Origin: Vigna angularis
Taxonomy: Eukaryota; Streptophyta; Magnoliopsida; Fabales; Fabaceae
Length of the DNA stretch: 64,000 nt
NCBI RefSeq assembly: GCF_016808095.1
Contig: NC_068975.1
Coordinates: 35,196,001 to 35,260,000 of the forward strand
Direction: 5' to 3'
Translations under genes and position numbers: made by a program
Part shown: piece after piece, positions 40,201 through 54,000 of the stretch
Layout: the number at the start of each line of letters is the position of its first letter
Position numbering within the stretch: the first letter of the stretch is position 1
The notes under the pieces: generated by a model
What the model was told of the DNA's origin: nothing
The model's input: the letters and a program-made list of their open reading frames with translations, nothing else
Database searches by the model: none

Positions 40201-41093
40201 AATACGTGAATGTTCAAATCATACAATAGTTATTACCTTGTTGCTGAAGAAAACTCTGTCCTCTGGATGAATCTTCTCAGGTTGAACCCAAGAATTGCAG
40301 ACAATATCCGCAACACCTTCAATGGAAAAACCTTCCAGAAAGATCTCTTTGTCGTATTTGTTTGTGACAGTGATAGCTCCGGGGAAGCCAAAATCTGAAT
40401 CTATCTCAAATTCTACCTTGTATGTGGAACTCTCCGCTCCCACCTTAAACTGTTTCAAAAACTCTAATTCAACTGGGTTGCTCAGTTTTGTCTCCATCGT
40501 TCCTACAATTACGTAGGACACTCACATAAATCAAAATAGTAAAAAACATTTCAAAACATATAAATTAACTAATACGTGCACCTAGCTACGGCATTGTTGA
40601 TGGTGTGAATACAGGACTTTACTAGTAAAACTGTCAAAACGGATAACTTGCTCGATCGAACCGAGTTGAAAACGCAACCTAATCCGACTCAAATTCGTGA
40701 TGAGTCGGGTTGGCTCGCGAGTTATAATTTATTTTCACAGCATTACTTACCGGAGTGAATTTCGGTGCTAACCAGCTGGAAGACAATTCCTCTTTGCTGA
40801 TGCATGGTGGGCAGCATCATCTCCTTACTGTTCTTGATAGTTACTGTTCCGGCTATGGTCAAAGTCACGTTCAATGGGTTGGAAGCAAGCTCATCTAATT
40901 TGGTGAAGGGTGGTGACTGTGAAAGAGGAGCAGGTAGTTGCAACATGGTCTTCAGCTCAGAGAAAGTTGGAAGCATAGAAACTGTTCTCTGCCTCTTAAT
41001 ACAGAAACGGTTAGGTAGTGAAGACCACCCTGAAATATTACAACAAAGTGCTTCTACCATGGTTTGTCCCAAAATTTCTTTTACCAGACCCAT
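37297..41093 (-). CDS. Type-2 (plastidial 13-) lipoxygenase, nine exons
   Basis: Non-haem iron dioxygenase that oxygenates linoleic/linolenic acid, feeding jasmonate and green-leaf-volatile synthesis. Exons on the minus strand: 41093-40751, 40502-40237, 40152-39915, 39615-39283, 39204-39122, 39032-38925, 38774-38482, 38393-38130 and 38053-37297. All introns are GT-AG and the frame is kept through 894 aa, the family norm. The start is the first in-frame ATG (AAAATGG context). An N-terminal stretch with few acidic residues looks like a plastid transit peptide, followed by PLAT/LH2 (about 70-210) and the catalytic domain. Iron ligands are all present: His549 and His554 in HQLVHHW, His745 and Asn749 in HAAVNFG, and the C-terminal Ile894 in RGVPNSITI. 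The segments [17 protein letters not shown] and [20 protein letters not shown] near the C-terminus mark it as type 2, so 13-specificity is expected but not proven. Confidence 0.95.
40625..40740. mobile_element. Truncated hAT-like sequence inside LOX intron 1
   Basis: This part of LOX intron 1 (intron 40503-40750) starts with CTGTCAAAACGGAT and contains CCGACTC and GATGAGTCGGGTTGGCTCGCGAG. The same kind of words occur in the 22.86-kb hAT-like element (GCTGTCAAAACGGGC, CATGAGTCGGGTT). Only one terminus is recognisable and the copy runs almost to the splice donor of exon 1, so it is a truncated or decayed relative. Confidence 0.5.
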
Positions 41094-41206
41094 TTTGAAA
41101 GTTCTGAAGTACTGTTTCTCCTTTAGTATTACACACTTCACATGCAAGGATAGTGCAATTCTGTGATTGAGCTAGATGATAAGAGGCCACGGAGAATGAT
41201 CATATA

Positions 41207-41214
41207 TATTTATA
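41207..41214 (-). promoter_or_regulatory. Probable TATA box of the lipoxygenase gene
   Basis: TATAAATA on the minus strand, inside GCTATAAATATATATG, about 115 nt upstream of the start codon. Position and wording suit a plant TATA box; unconfirmed. Confidence 0.5.
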
Positions 41215-43869
<2,655 letters not shown>

Positions 43870-44594
43870 GGGTTAAATATGTTTTTAGTCCCTAAATTAT
43901 TGGCCGTTTCTGGTTTTCGTCCCTCTTTCAAAATAAGGTACAATTTAGTTCTCATTCTTTTCGAAACTTTGGTTTTAGTCCTCGAAAACTAACACCGTTA
44001 AAAATGTGCTGACGTGGCTAACGGTAGACTGACACAATTTTTTCTCTTGCGTTGAACCTTTTCTCCCTCTCTCTCCCTCGTCTCTTCCTTCCATCTCCCC
44101 TCCAACCTCCCCACAGGTATCACCTCCCACCTTTCTGTGAGGTTATCTCTTTAAAAACCCAACTTTTTTTATTGAGCCCATGACCAATTGGTCACCAAGG
44201 TACAACTTTATTATTGTGCTAGGGTTCACCCTCCTCATTTGTATTACAGATCCCAAATATTTAAAATAGAAACATTTGGTCTGCCTCCAAAGTTCAAGCT
44301 AAATGTTAATTACTTTCCATGATTTCTTCCATTAAGGTGCTATAATTATGGTCTTTTATCATTACAGGATCAACAATGTCTTCACGTTTCTTTTTTTAAA
44401 TTATTTGTTTGATTTGATTCTGTAATCATCTCTTACAAATCTTATCTTTCCAGTCATAATCAAAATACGAAAGTGAGAATCCTGAGTGCTTTGAATCTCT
44501 GTTTATTTTTTGTTTTGTAATTCTTGGTCTATTGATGCTTTTAGCTTTATATAATCCTTCTGAACCCTATACTTAAGCATACTTGGCAATGCAG

Positions 44595-44873
44595 GTTGCA
44601 GAACGAACTCTCTTTTTGTGGAATAATGAACACATTGTCAACTTAATTGCCCAAAACAGGACTGTAGTATTACCAATCATATTCGAAGCATTGGAGAAAA
44701 ATATCCAGAGTCATTGGAACCAGGCTGTTCACGGACTGACCGTGAATGTTCAGAAAATGTTCATAGAAATGGATGCAGAATTATTTGAAGAATGTCAGAG
44801 ACAGTATGCAGAGAGGGAGGCTAAAGCAAAGGATTTAGAAGAGATAATGCAACTTAAAAGTGCAGTTGGATAA
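44595..44873 (+). pseudogene. Captured fragment of a PP2A B' (B56) regulatory subunit gene
   Basis: Begins right after a retained splice acceptor (GGCAATGCAG). It encodes the C-terminal part of a B56 subunit: [20 protein letters not shown], then [46 protein letters not shown] residues and a Glu/Lys-rich tail, about 92 residues, ending early at a stop at 44871. The HEAT-repeat body of the roughly 500-aa parent is absent. Sequence before it (about 44120-44594) looks like the parent gene's intron. It lies wholly inside the Pack-MULE. Expression is unknown. Confidence 0.85.
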
Positions 44874-45090
44874 TCAGTTAGACGTTGTTAGCAATGTCTG
44901 CAGATTAAGAATGTTTAATGAAATACTTTCTTGTATTTTTTTTCACTTACAGAGAGAAATACGAATAATTTTTTCGCACAAAATAGCTTTATAAACCTCA
45001 AGATTCAAACTCTTCATCCAAATTTCTGCAGTACATGCATCTTTGTTGATCAATTTTATAATAAATTTTGTACACGCACTACGTTTGATC

Positions 45091-45339
45091 AGGTTCTTGA
45101 ACAAGGCTTGTATCAGAGTCTAAGAGGGGACAAACACAAAGGAAAGCGCATGGAGATTATGCAGTGTTGGGCAAGTTGAGCAAGTGAAGATATTGCTATC
45201 GGTTATTCCCATTTTCTCGTGCACCATCGTTTTCAACACAATCTTAGCACAACCGCAGACATTCTCAGTCCAACAAGGGAGGGCCATGGACACCCATCTC
45301 ACCAAATCCTTTAACATCCCTCCAGCGTCGCTTCAGGCC
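45091..45339 (+). pseudogene. Captured fragment of an NPF (NRT1/PTR) transporter gene, with a stop
   Basis: One frame reads RFLNKACIRV, a TAA stop (45121-45123), then [40 protein letters not shown] and [24 protein letters not shown] residues to IPPASLQA. This is the central region of an NPF transporter, around the WRLCxVxQVE block and the following membrane helix with its QTFSVQQG motif. The fragment is about 83 codons of a roughly 600-codon gene and carries an in-frame stop, so it is broken. It sits in the Pack-MULE downstream of the PP2A fragment and in the same orientation. Similarity ends at 45339; the GC-rich 45340-45430 is of unknown origin. Confidence 0.85.
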
Positions 45340-45764
45340 GGTTTGGCAGAGGCAACGGCGGTTAGCTTCGTGGGTGGCGGCAGTCTTAGAACTCGAAGGA
45401 GAGGGAAAGGGTATCCCTTTTTGCAGAGGGTGGGGAGGTTGGGTGGAAGATGGAAGGAAGAGACGAGGGAGAGAAAGGGAGAAAAGGTGAGAAAGACTGA
45501 CTCAACGCAAGAAAAAAAATTGTGTCAGTCTACCGTTAGCCACGTCAGCACATTTTTAACGGTGTTAGTTTTCGAGGACTAAAACCAAAGTTTCGAAAAG
45601 AATGAGGACTAAGTTGTACCTTATTTTGAAAGAGGGACGAAAACCAGAAACGACCAATAGTTTAGGGACTAAAAACATATTTAACCCTATAAATAATTAT
45701 TGATCCTAACAATGTCTCTTAATGGACTTGAGATAAAAAGCACAAATTGATGCTTCTGACTTGT

Positions 45765-45904
45765 AACTTATGAGTCAATCTAGTGTTCAATGGTGACTTT
45801 TTAGTGGTCTGAAGACTGTCTATGAAAATATATTTATAACTCGTAAATCAATCTGTTCAATGGTGATTTTTTGGTTGTCCGAAAGTTAGTCAATGACAAT
45901 ATAA
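45765..45904. repeat. Diverged two-copy tandem duplication, about 73 bp per unit
   Basis: Copies begin at about 45765 and 45838 and share AACTxxTxAxTCAATCT, GTTCAATGGTGA and GTCxATGAxAATATA in the same order. Confidence 0.6.
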
Positions 45905-47211
45905 TTCTACAAGAGAGTTTTTTTTTTCATCTTTGTAACCATGATTGATAGATAAAACAAACATATACTAACTTAAATTAAAACACAACAAAATATAAAA
46001 TCAAACTAAATTTAAATAAAAACAAGGTAAAAACAATTGATTTATTCATGAGAGAACAAAAATATGTAAAATCAATAATTATTACTTATTCTATAGATTT
46101 TTAGCTTTTTCAATGTAAATCACACTTTATGCTATTTGTGGTGATAGGTTGTGTTCATCCAAGACAAAATCATCAAGTTAACTCCTTCCCATGCATCATA
46201 GATTAGATCATTTGGTCATGAAATCTTTATGCTTCCATTAAGAAATTTTAGTTTGTTATTGGACAATAGAGCGTCTCTCATATTCCTACTCAAATAATAG
46301 TTAGTTTCATTCAAAAGTGTAGAAATTAAAATAAGTTTGGATTTTATAGAAAATAATGTAGATAATGGAACTTGAGGGATTACTATAGTTTGATATGTCT
46401 AGTTAGTTGTTATAACACAACCTGACATTATGATCCAAAAAGGCAAGAAGGCTTAATTAAAGAAATCTTCATGAAAATAAAAGAAAGGATGGCAAGTAGC
46501 AGAAATAGAGCATGTATTTAGGCTGTTCTAATATCATATCTAATATGATGAAAGACTAACTTGACTTTAAGCCATGAAGGCTTGCACATAGAGAAGAGGA
46601 TAGGAGAATGCAAAAGGTAAAAGAGTGAAAGACCAAATGAGTAAAATAGTTCTTATTACTATTGATAATGTGTTTTTTCAACTGTTTGAAAGAAGAAAAA
46701 ATCATCGACAAAATAGAACAAATTTAATAATTATTTAAGTGATTAAATATGTATATAATTACTAAATTTGATATAAAATTAAAATTTGTTTATATTTTAA
46801 TTTAAAAAAAATAGATTAATATAATTCTTTTTAAAATATATTTTGGATTAGTCTTATATCTTATTAAATGTATGTAAAGATGAGTCATGATATTTTAATG
46901 TAAATAAAATAAAATATAAAAAATTAAGATAATGTCAGAATTTTGCCAAACATAAATGATTCAGTACATGTATATTTTTGAGAAAATACAAAGAACCATA
47001 ATTGGTTGAATTTATTGGACAGTGGATTAGGGGTGTTTGGTTTATTTCTAGAGAGGTGACAAACCACTATGAGTGTTTACAACCACAAACTCATTTGTGT
47101 GCAGTTAGTTAGTCAATTTCAAACTACATATTACTTACTCACAGATATTTATTTTTTGTGTACTGATATTTCTGACTTTAAAATCTCACGGACCACCATA
47201 ATTATTGTACT

Positions 47212-47216
<5 letters not shown>

Positions 47217-47249
<33 letters not shown>
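47217..47249. repeat. (AT)n microsatellite
   Basis: About 16 AT dinucleotides at the end of a dispersed repeat copy (47097-47217). Confidence 0.95.
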
Positions 47250-47251
<2 letters not shown>

Positions 47252-48296
47252 ATTGGTGTATGGATTTTTTAACTGTTTTATCCTTCTAAAAATGATTTCA
47301 TAATTACATTAATTATTATAAAATTTAATAAATTTTCAGTTATTTACAATTAAATTTTACTTTATTATATGTTTATAAGAATTAATAGACATGATTTTTT
47401 GCTTTCTAATAAATGTTTTGGTGTACATAATTATTAATTAATTTTATTTTTGTATCGATATATCTCGTTTTGTCATTTTATCTTTTTCTTTAAGTACGTA
47501 AAAAATAGCTAACTATTTAAAATTTGAACTTAATTATTTTATTAATAAAATTCAAGTTTATAAATAGAATTATTAAGTAATCAAAATTTATTTTATAAAG
47601 ATTACCATATATTTAAAACTATTTATTTATTTTCTTTGATTTCCTTTTAAAATTTTGACAAATTTTTTCAGTTATTTAAAAGTTGGAATTCACTTATAGA
47701 ATTCTTGAAGTCGAAAGCTATCAGTTCTTTTTAGATAGTAAGTTTATATTTTTCTCTTTTTTATTATTTTTTAAAAAATCGGTTGGATGTGAATATTTTA
47801 GATTTGTATATAATATAAAATGTTGGGATCTTTGATGTTTGATGTGTATGTCGGTAGAGTATCATGTGTATCATAGAATTAAAGAAACTTGTGAAAATTG
47901 AATCTATATAGAACATTTTTTAATTTAACAATGTTTTAAAAGTTAATAAATTTTTATATTTGAATTGAATGAGCTTATGGGTGTATAAAGGAATTCGTAT
48001 AATAAATTAATTGTAATTTTGGTTGAACTTATTTAAATTTGTGTTAATTGGTTTACAAAATATTGAAATAGTATGATGAATGAATCTATTTCATGATTTA
48101 TCAAATTAATTAATTAATTAATGCTTTCTTAACATTATTAAAGTTAGATTATACCCTATTGATCTATTGAGAATAATAAATTAGCTGAGAAAACTGGCCA
48201 ATCTAACTCACATAGACAACATTCCAAATCTGTAATGGGAGTCAATGGAATTTAATGTCAGCGTTGAGTGTACCTCAGTAAGAATCACATATATTC

Positions 48297-48662
48297 TTAA
48301 ATGCTTACTTTTGTCCTCATGTAAGAGAGGTGAATTTCTATTTAGTATCCGGTTTTAAAAAATGAAGACATTGGATCCCTGTGTTATGAAAAATATATGA
48401 ATAAGATCCACACAAAAAAAACAAGTTCAACAAATCATCAAAGAAAAAGCTGAAGCAGCGAGAGAAAAAGATGGATAGCAAAAGAGAGAAGAGAAAAAAT
48501 AAAGTCACATTAGCATGGACTTAACGCCGTTGCTATCAACTTAAAGGACATGACCTTATTCATACACTTTTCATAACATAGGGACTCAATGTCTTCATTT
48601 TTAAAACCGAATACTAAACAGAAATTCACCTCTTAACATAATGACGAAGTAAACATTTAACC
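48297..48662. mobile_element. Inverted-repeat element (about 366 bp), MITE-like
   Basis: Arms of about 112 bp face each other at 48297-48409 and 48551-48662. Shared words read inward are TTAAATGxTTACTT, GAGGTGAATTTCT, TTTAGTATxCGGTTTTAAAA, ATGAAGACATTG and GTTATGAAAA. The right terminus reads GGTTAAATG, recalling MULE-type ends. I cannot find a matching target duplication. The loop region (48410-48550) has no coding potential. Confidence 0.7.
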
Positions 48663-50095
48663 TTTATAGGTATCATATTTTTTTCATTAATCACACATAT
48701 TACCTTTTTTATTTTAGAGATGATACATTGTAAGTTACATTGTTTATATATACAGTAAGGTTTTTATTACGTTCAAGAATTTAGTTTTTTAATGTCTTTT
48801 GAGATGGTTTTATAAAAATCAAAAAGTTTGGAATTCTTTTAACAAAGAATTTTATGAATAGGTTGAGCTTTTTACCTAGGGTAATTATATTTTACTTTTA
48901 ACTTTAAAATTATTTTCACTTTTCCTCTTATTTTCTCTCTAATTCAGTTTCGTTCCTTTTTTAAATTGTAATTAATTGATCAGGGCATGTTTGTTTGGGC
49001 CAAACTACAGGTTCGGTTCTATCAATCAATCTCATTAATATTCATTCAGTTGTATTGAAAATCGTTGACGCCTTCCATGAATTCTTACCTCAACTATTTT
49101 CAAAATCTGTTAAGAAAAATATTTAATTACTAAAATATATTATTTGTTATTATTTTTACTATTAACTTTATATTTTTATTATTCTTAAGATTATTTTTCT
49201 TCTTATGTAATATATTTAATTGCTAAAATATATTATTTATTAACCTAAAATATTATAAAAATTAACAAAACAAAAACTTAAACTGTTTTCGAAAATTGTT
49301 TCAATGCTGGACGAGTTCATTCTGAAAATGTTACAAAAGTTTCTGTAGATGCTTATTTAAAATCAAATCCCTCTAAATGATTGAATTTGATAAAAATACA
49401 ACAAGTTCAGAGTTAACTAAACCCAAGATAAATACAACCTGCGAAACAATTTGTTGGCCAAAATTAAGACTAAAATAGTATCAGGAAACATTACACATAC
49501 TTTCAAAGTTCAAACCATATAAGAAATCATTATCCTCACAATTCTGACATTGTTAGAAACTCCACATCCTATCATTAAATTCATAAAACTTTTTGTTTTT
49601 CAATTGTAATTCACTGAAAAACTTATATTTGTCTTACAAAACAAAAAAAAATCTTTATCCTTCTTCATTTCAATAAAATAAAAATTAAATAATAAATTAC
49701 TTTGAAATAAATAATTCGAAATCAATTTCCTTTAATAAATAATCACCTTTTAACAAAAGTTAAATTTCAATTTCCGGATAATCAAATTTAAACCTACCGT
49801 TTTGTAAAATTTACTCAAAATAAAAGTTATATTTTAGTTTACCCAAAAACGAATTATAACATACCTTTTCATAAAAATATTATAAAAATAAACTTAAAAT
49901 TCGATTTGCTAAAAATCGAATATCAATAGACATTTTTACATTTTCTAAAAATCTTTAGGAAATAAAAGTTAGAATTCAATTTAAAGAAAAAAAACAAATT
50001 CTAACATAAGTTCATAAAAGAAAATTCAAAATATAAATCAGAATTCAGTTTACTAAAATTAAATTCCAACTTATCTTTTTATAAAAAATAGTGCA

Positions 50096-50251
50096 TATAG
50101 CAAAGGTCAGAAACAAAAAGCGTGTTATTTGTGTAAATTTAAGACATCTGGTCATTTGAAATGTGATATGTGGTATGTCAGAAATTTTATCGGTACAATG
50201 AATGAGAGGCTGAAAACGAGTAGGAGAATTTCTATTTACAAAACTGTTTAA
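50096..50251 (+). pseudogene. Possible retroelement gag zinc-knuckle relic
   Basis: An open frame of about 50 codons, just upstream of a stop, contains CYLCKFKTSGHLKCDMW. It recalls the CxxCxxxGHxxxxC zinc knuckle of copia-type gag proteins but has wrong spacings. No protease, integrase or reverse transcriptase is detectable nearby. It may be chance. Confidence 0.25.
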
Positions 50252-50974
50252 AACATTAAAACAATGTCCATTGTTAAAGTGTTATGATAGGAATAAATGG
50301 AAAATAAATGTGTGCAGTTCAGACTTCATATTTCTTTTCCACGTATATTTATTTTATGTGTACTCAATGTTTCTGACATAAAAATCGCACAACCACAATA
50401 ATTATTGTACTATAATAGTAAACTATATATATTTTGGTGTACGTACTTGATAATACCAATTAAATGTCACATGTAAATTCTATTACAAACAATATCAAAG
50501 ACTATATTATTATTTATTATTATTATATATAAAAATACTTGGTGAATATATGACGTTTAATATGCATAGAGAAGTTGCGTTAAAAGAGAATTCTACTATA
50601 TTACGAAACGATACCATTCTTTGCCAATATTATTTTATAATATTTTAATATCATTTACATCATTTTATGATTGGTCTAAAATTACTTTATAGTTAATAAT
50701 AATAATTATAAATATTAACATAAATTAATCACAAAATAACATATAAATAATATTAAAATGTTGCAAAAATTTATCAAAAATCATTATTCATTATCAAACA
50801 AGATACTTCCTCAACAATTAGAAAGTCTCTCGAAACAATTGAAAGTATTATGACTTTGTTATATTCCATTAAAATCTCACATTGTTATGATTAATTTACA
50901 AAAGATTACAATTTTTCGAGGATTTATTATAGTAAAAAAAATGCCCTCTCTTATGATTTATTTTTCTATATTAG

Positions 50975-50976
<2 letters not shown>

Positions 50977-51025
<49 letters not shown>
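50977..51025. repeat. (AT)n microsatellite
   Basis: About 24 AT dinucleotides. Confidence 0.95.
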
Positions 51026-51026
<1 letters not shown>

Positions 51027-54000
51027 CTAACAAAAATAAGGAAAAGAAATAGATTTTCTTTTCAAAGCCTTATCTATCTCTCTGTCTTGATTAAGATTGG
51101 ATTTTCAATATCAATCAATTTGTCACGTTAGCAAACTCTTCATCATAAAAATCTTCCATCACGTTTCTATGTTGAAAAAACATGATAAACGAGGTTTTTA
51201 AAATTGACAAAAATTAAAACTAAAATAAATAAAAAATATTAGAACTAAATTAAATAAATTGGAAATAACTGTCAAATTAGTATTTAAATTAATTATTTAT
51301 TATATTTTTGTATATCTTTTCTATTAATTTTTTAGTGTATTATAAAAAAAGAAAATAAGAATATAATTCAAAAAATTACATTTATAATCTATAACTATCA
51401 TAAATAGGTTTCGTTTTTATAGTTATTTATAACCACTGTTTTAGTATATGCATTTCACTTCCACATTATATTCTAATTATAACTGTTATTTTTTAAATTC
51501 AATAGCTACCTCTAGAAAGTTATAATTCATTTCATCTTTATTTTTTCTCTTTCTATTTTTTTAAATTTAATAATAAAAATATTTTAATTTTTATTATCAA
51601 AAAATAAAAATGATCAACACGATTGTATTTCTACTAATAACAAATACAAAAAATATTTTTAAAAAATGTTAAGCAAAGATAATTGTTTTAAACAACTTTT
51701 TATAAACTACTCCGTCCAATCTTTTATACGTATAATTTTCTTTGGAAGAATAAGATTATAAATAATAAAAATATAACTAACATTATTTTCAAGTTTAAAA
51801 ATGACAGATAAATAGAAAAGAGCTTTTAGAAGTACAACCATTAAAAATTAATAAACAAAGTATGACATTAAAAATTGCCTAGGAAATAGTCTAAAAAAAA
51901 CTAAAATAATTATAACCAGAAATGGGCTAAATGCATGCATCTCTACTTTTTAATCATAGATTTTTCAAATTATTGTTAGGTTGGATTTGCGTCTTTTTCC
52001 ATGATGTAGTCATCAAAGTCAAAGATTAAATAACTTCTGTCTTCAATATTTGTAATCCTCTTCTCTCTATGTTTTAGCTTAGTTTCTTATTAAAAACGAG
52101 TGATTACCCTATTTGATTTTTTAAAAGGTATTTTTTGGTTTTAATTAAGTTATAAAACTTCTATGGTCTATCATACAAGAGAGCAAAAGACACTAAAAAT
52201 ATGCTGGCATTATGAATGCATAATAATTTTTTATATCTTCAGTAAAAGTAACTGAAAATTAAAAAAAAAAAATAGTTAGTAGTTGATGATTGAAAATTAT
52301 TTATAACAGTAGTTTACAAATACAAAATCATATAAGTAGACATATTTTCACAGATTTATGTATTATTAATAAAAATATATCTACAGTTATTTATAGCTTT
52401 AATTTTTTTAATTGATTTTAAACTCTTGTCAATTTTTTATTTCAATTATTATATTTATTATATATATTCTATTATTTATTATTGTTAAACGATACTAAAA
52501 TTAGCATGTGAGAACAAATTTTTAAAATGTTTTTTTCTAGTGTCTTTTGTGTGAAATAATTTTAAAAGTGATTATTAAAGCTAATTTATATCTAAAATCT
52601 AATTGATTTAATGTATTTAGAGAAGACAAGCATGCGATGTTGCTATTAAGTGGAGGGGTGAAAATAGAAACCGAGTGAGAGGTGTTCTTAAAAGATGTTG
52701 GGCTTAAAAGTGAGTTGAAATAGTTTTTAGTTTTAAGAACAAAAAGATAAAGATCGAGCTTAAAAATCCATTAGGTGCCAATAGAAAACATACCTATTTT
52801 GCATGGAAAGATTTTGTCGTGGGTTGATAAAAAAATCCTATATTATTTGAATTTTTGAGAATTTGATATGTAAGTTCTAGTTACAAAATTAGATTATAGG
52901 ATTCATTTTGCTAATGTTAGGCACTAGTTATGATATTTTTTCTTTATTTAAAGAAAAAACTGTCAACTTAATATAAAATAAAAAATCAATATATTTTTAT
53001 TTGATCTAATACTAAAAAGTATGTTTAACCAGGTCTATTGAGTTTTTTCATTTTAGAATAATCTAAATTTATGTATGTTGAGACAATATTTACATATCAT
53101 GATTAATATATTATTTTTAATATTATAGTTATTATTTATTATAAGATATCATTATGTTTAAAACCAAAAAATTCTATAAACGAATGTTATTTTTTAAAAA
53201 GATTTAATTTCGTTCATAAAATCATTCAAATTACTATTAAAATATTAAAATATCGTCACATGTTCGTAGATTTACTATTAAGATTCTAGTAAGATGAGAA
53301 TCATGTATTGAAATTAATTTGTTATGAATACTCATAAATCAAATATTGTTTATAACAAAATAAGTTTGATTATGAAACTTTGTGTATGTTGATTGGATGG
53401 TTGGAATGGAAGGGTGAAGATGAGAGAGAAGAATATCTTGTTTAAGAGAAACAAATCTTCTCTAACTATATACCACGACTTTGGCATACCCTAAAGCACT
53501 CACTTAACTTAAATTATGATTATGATTTTTATAATCATTTCTTCTGCCCCCACTCCTTTTCATCTTATTACCATATAATATATCAAATAAGTACAACTTT
53601 AATGCCTATAATAATATATAAATAAATGTTCTGAGTTATCTGATTAAGCATGCCTCTTTTTACACGTCACTCATATTTTGTGAGTGTCTCCTACACACAC
53701 TTTTTTCATGTGATAACTTTCCTAAACCAATTTTTTTAAGTGAACATGAAAACTGAGTAAAATGACCTTGTAGATTTTAGAGAATTTTTTGTTTTGATAA
53801 AAAATGAAGGGAGTCAACGTATAAGAAAAATGTAAATCTAATTTACTAAAAATCATTTAGTTGCGATTTGATTCATCATTTGTCGAATTTATAAAAATAG
53901 TTCTGCAAAAAAAAATTAAATTTGTAAATATTGAGACATAAGAAATCAAGAATAAGATGACAATTTAATTTCATACAAAGAAAGAACTTTATTAACCTGA

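Larger units (their letters stand above)
45697..48296. other. AT-rich intergenic spacer
   Basis: No gene found. Immediately beyond the Pack-MULE there is a diverged 73-bp tandem duplication, and an (AT)n tract lies at 47217-47249 (both listed). Confidence 0.5.

Noticed and set aside
41094..41147. A longer N-terminus for the lipoxygenase
   Set aside because: The extra 18 codons begin with TTG; the first in-frame ATG is at 41093 and has a better start context.
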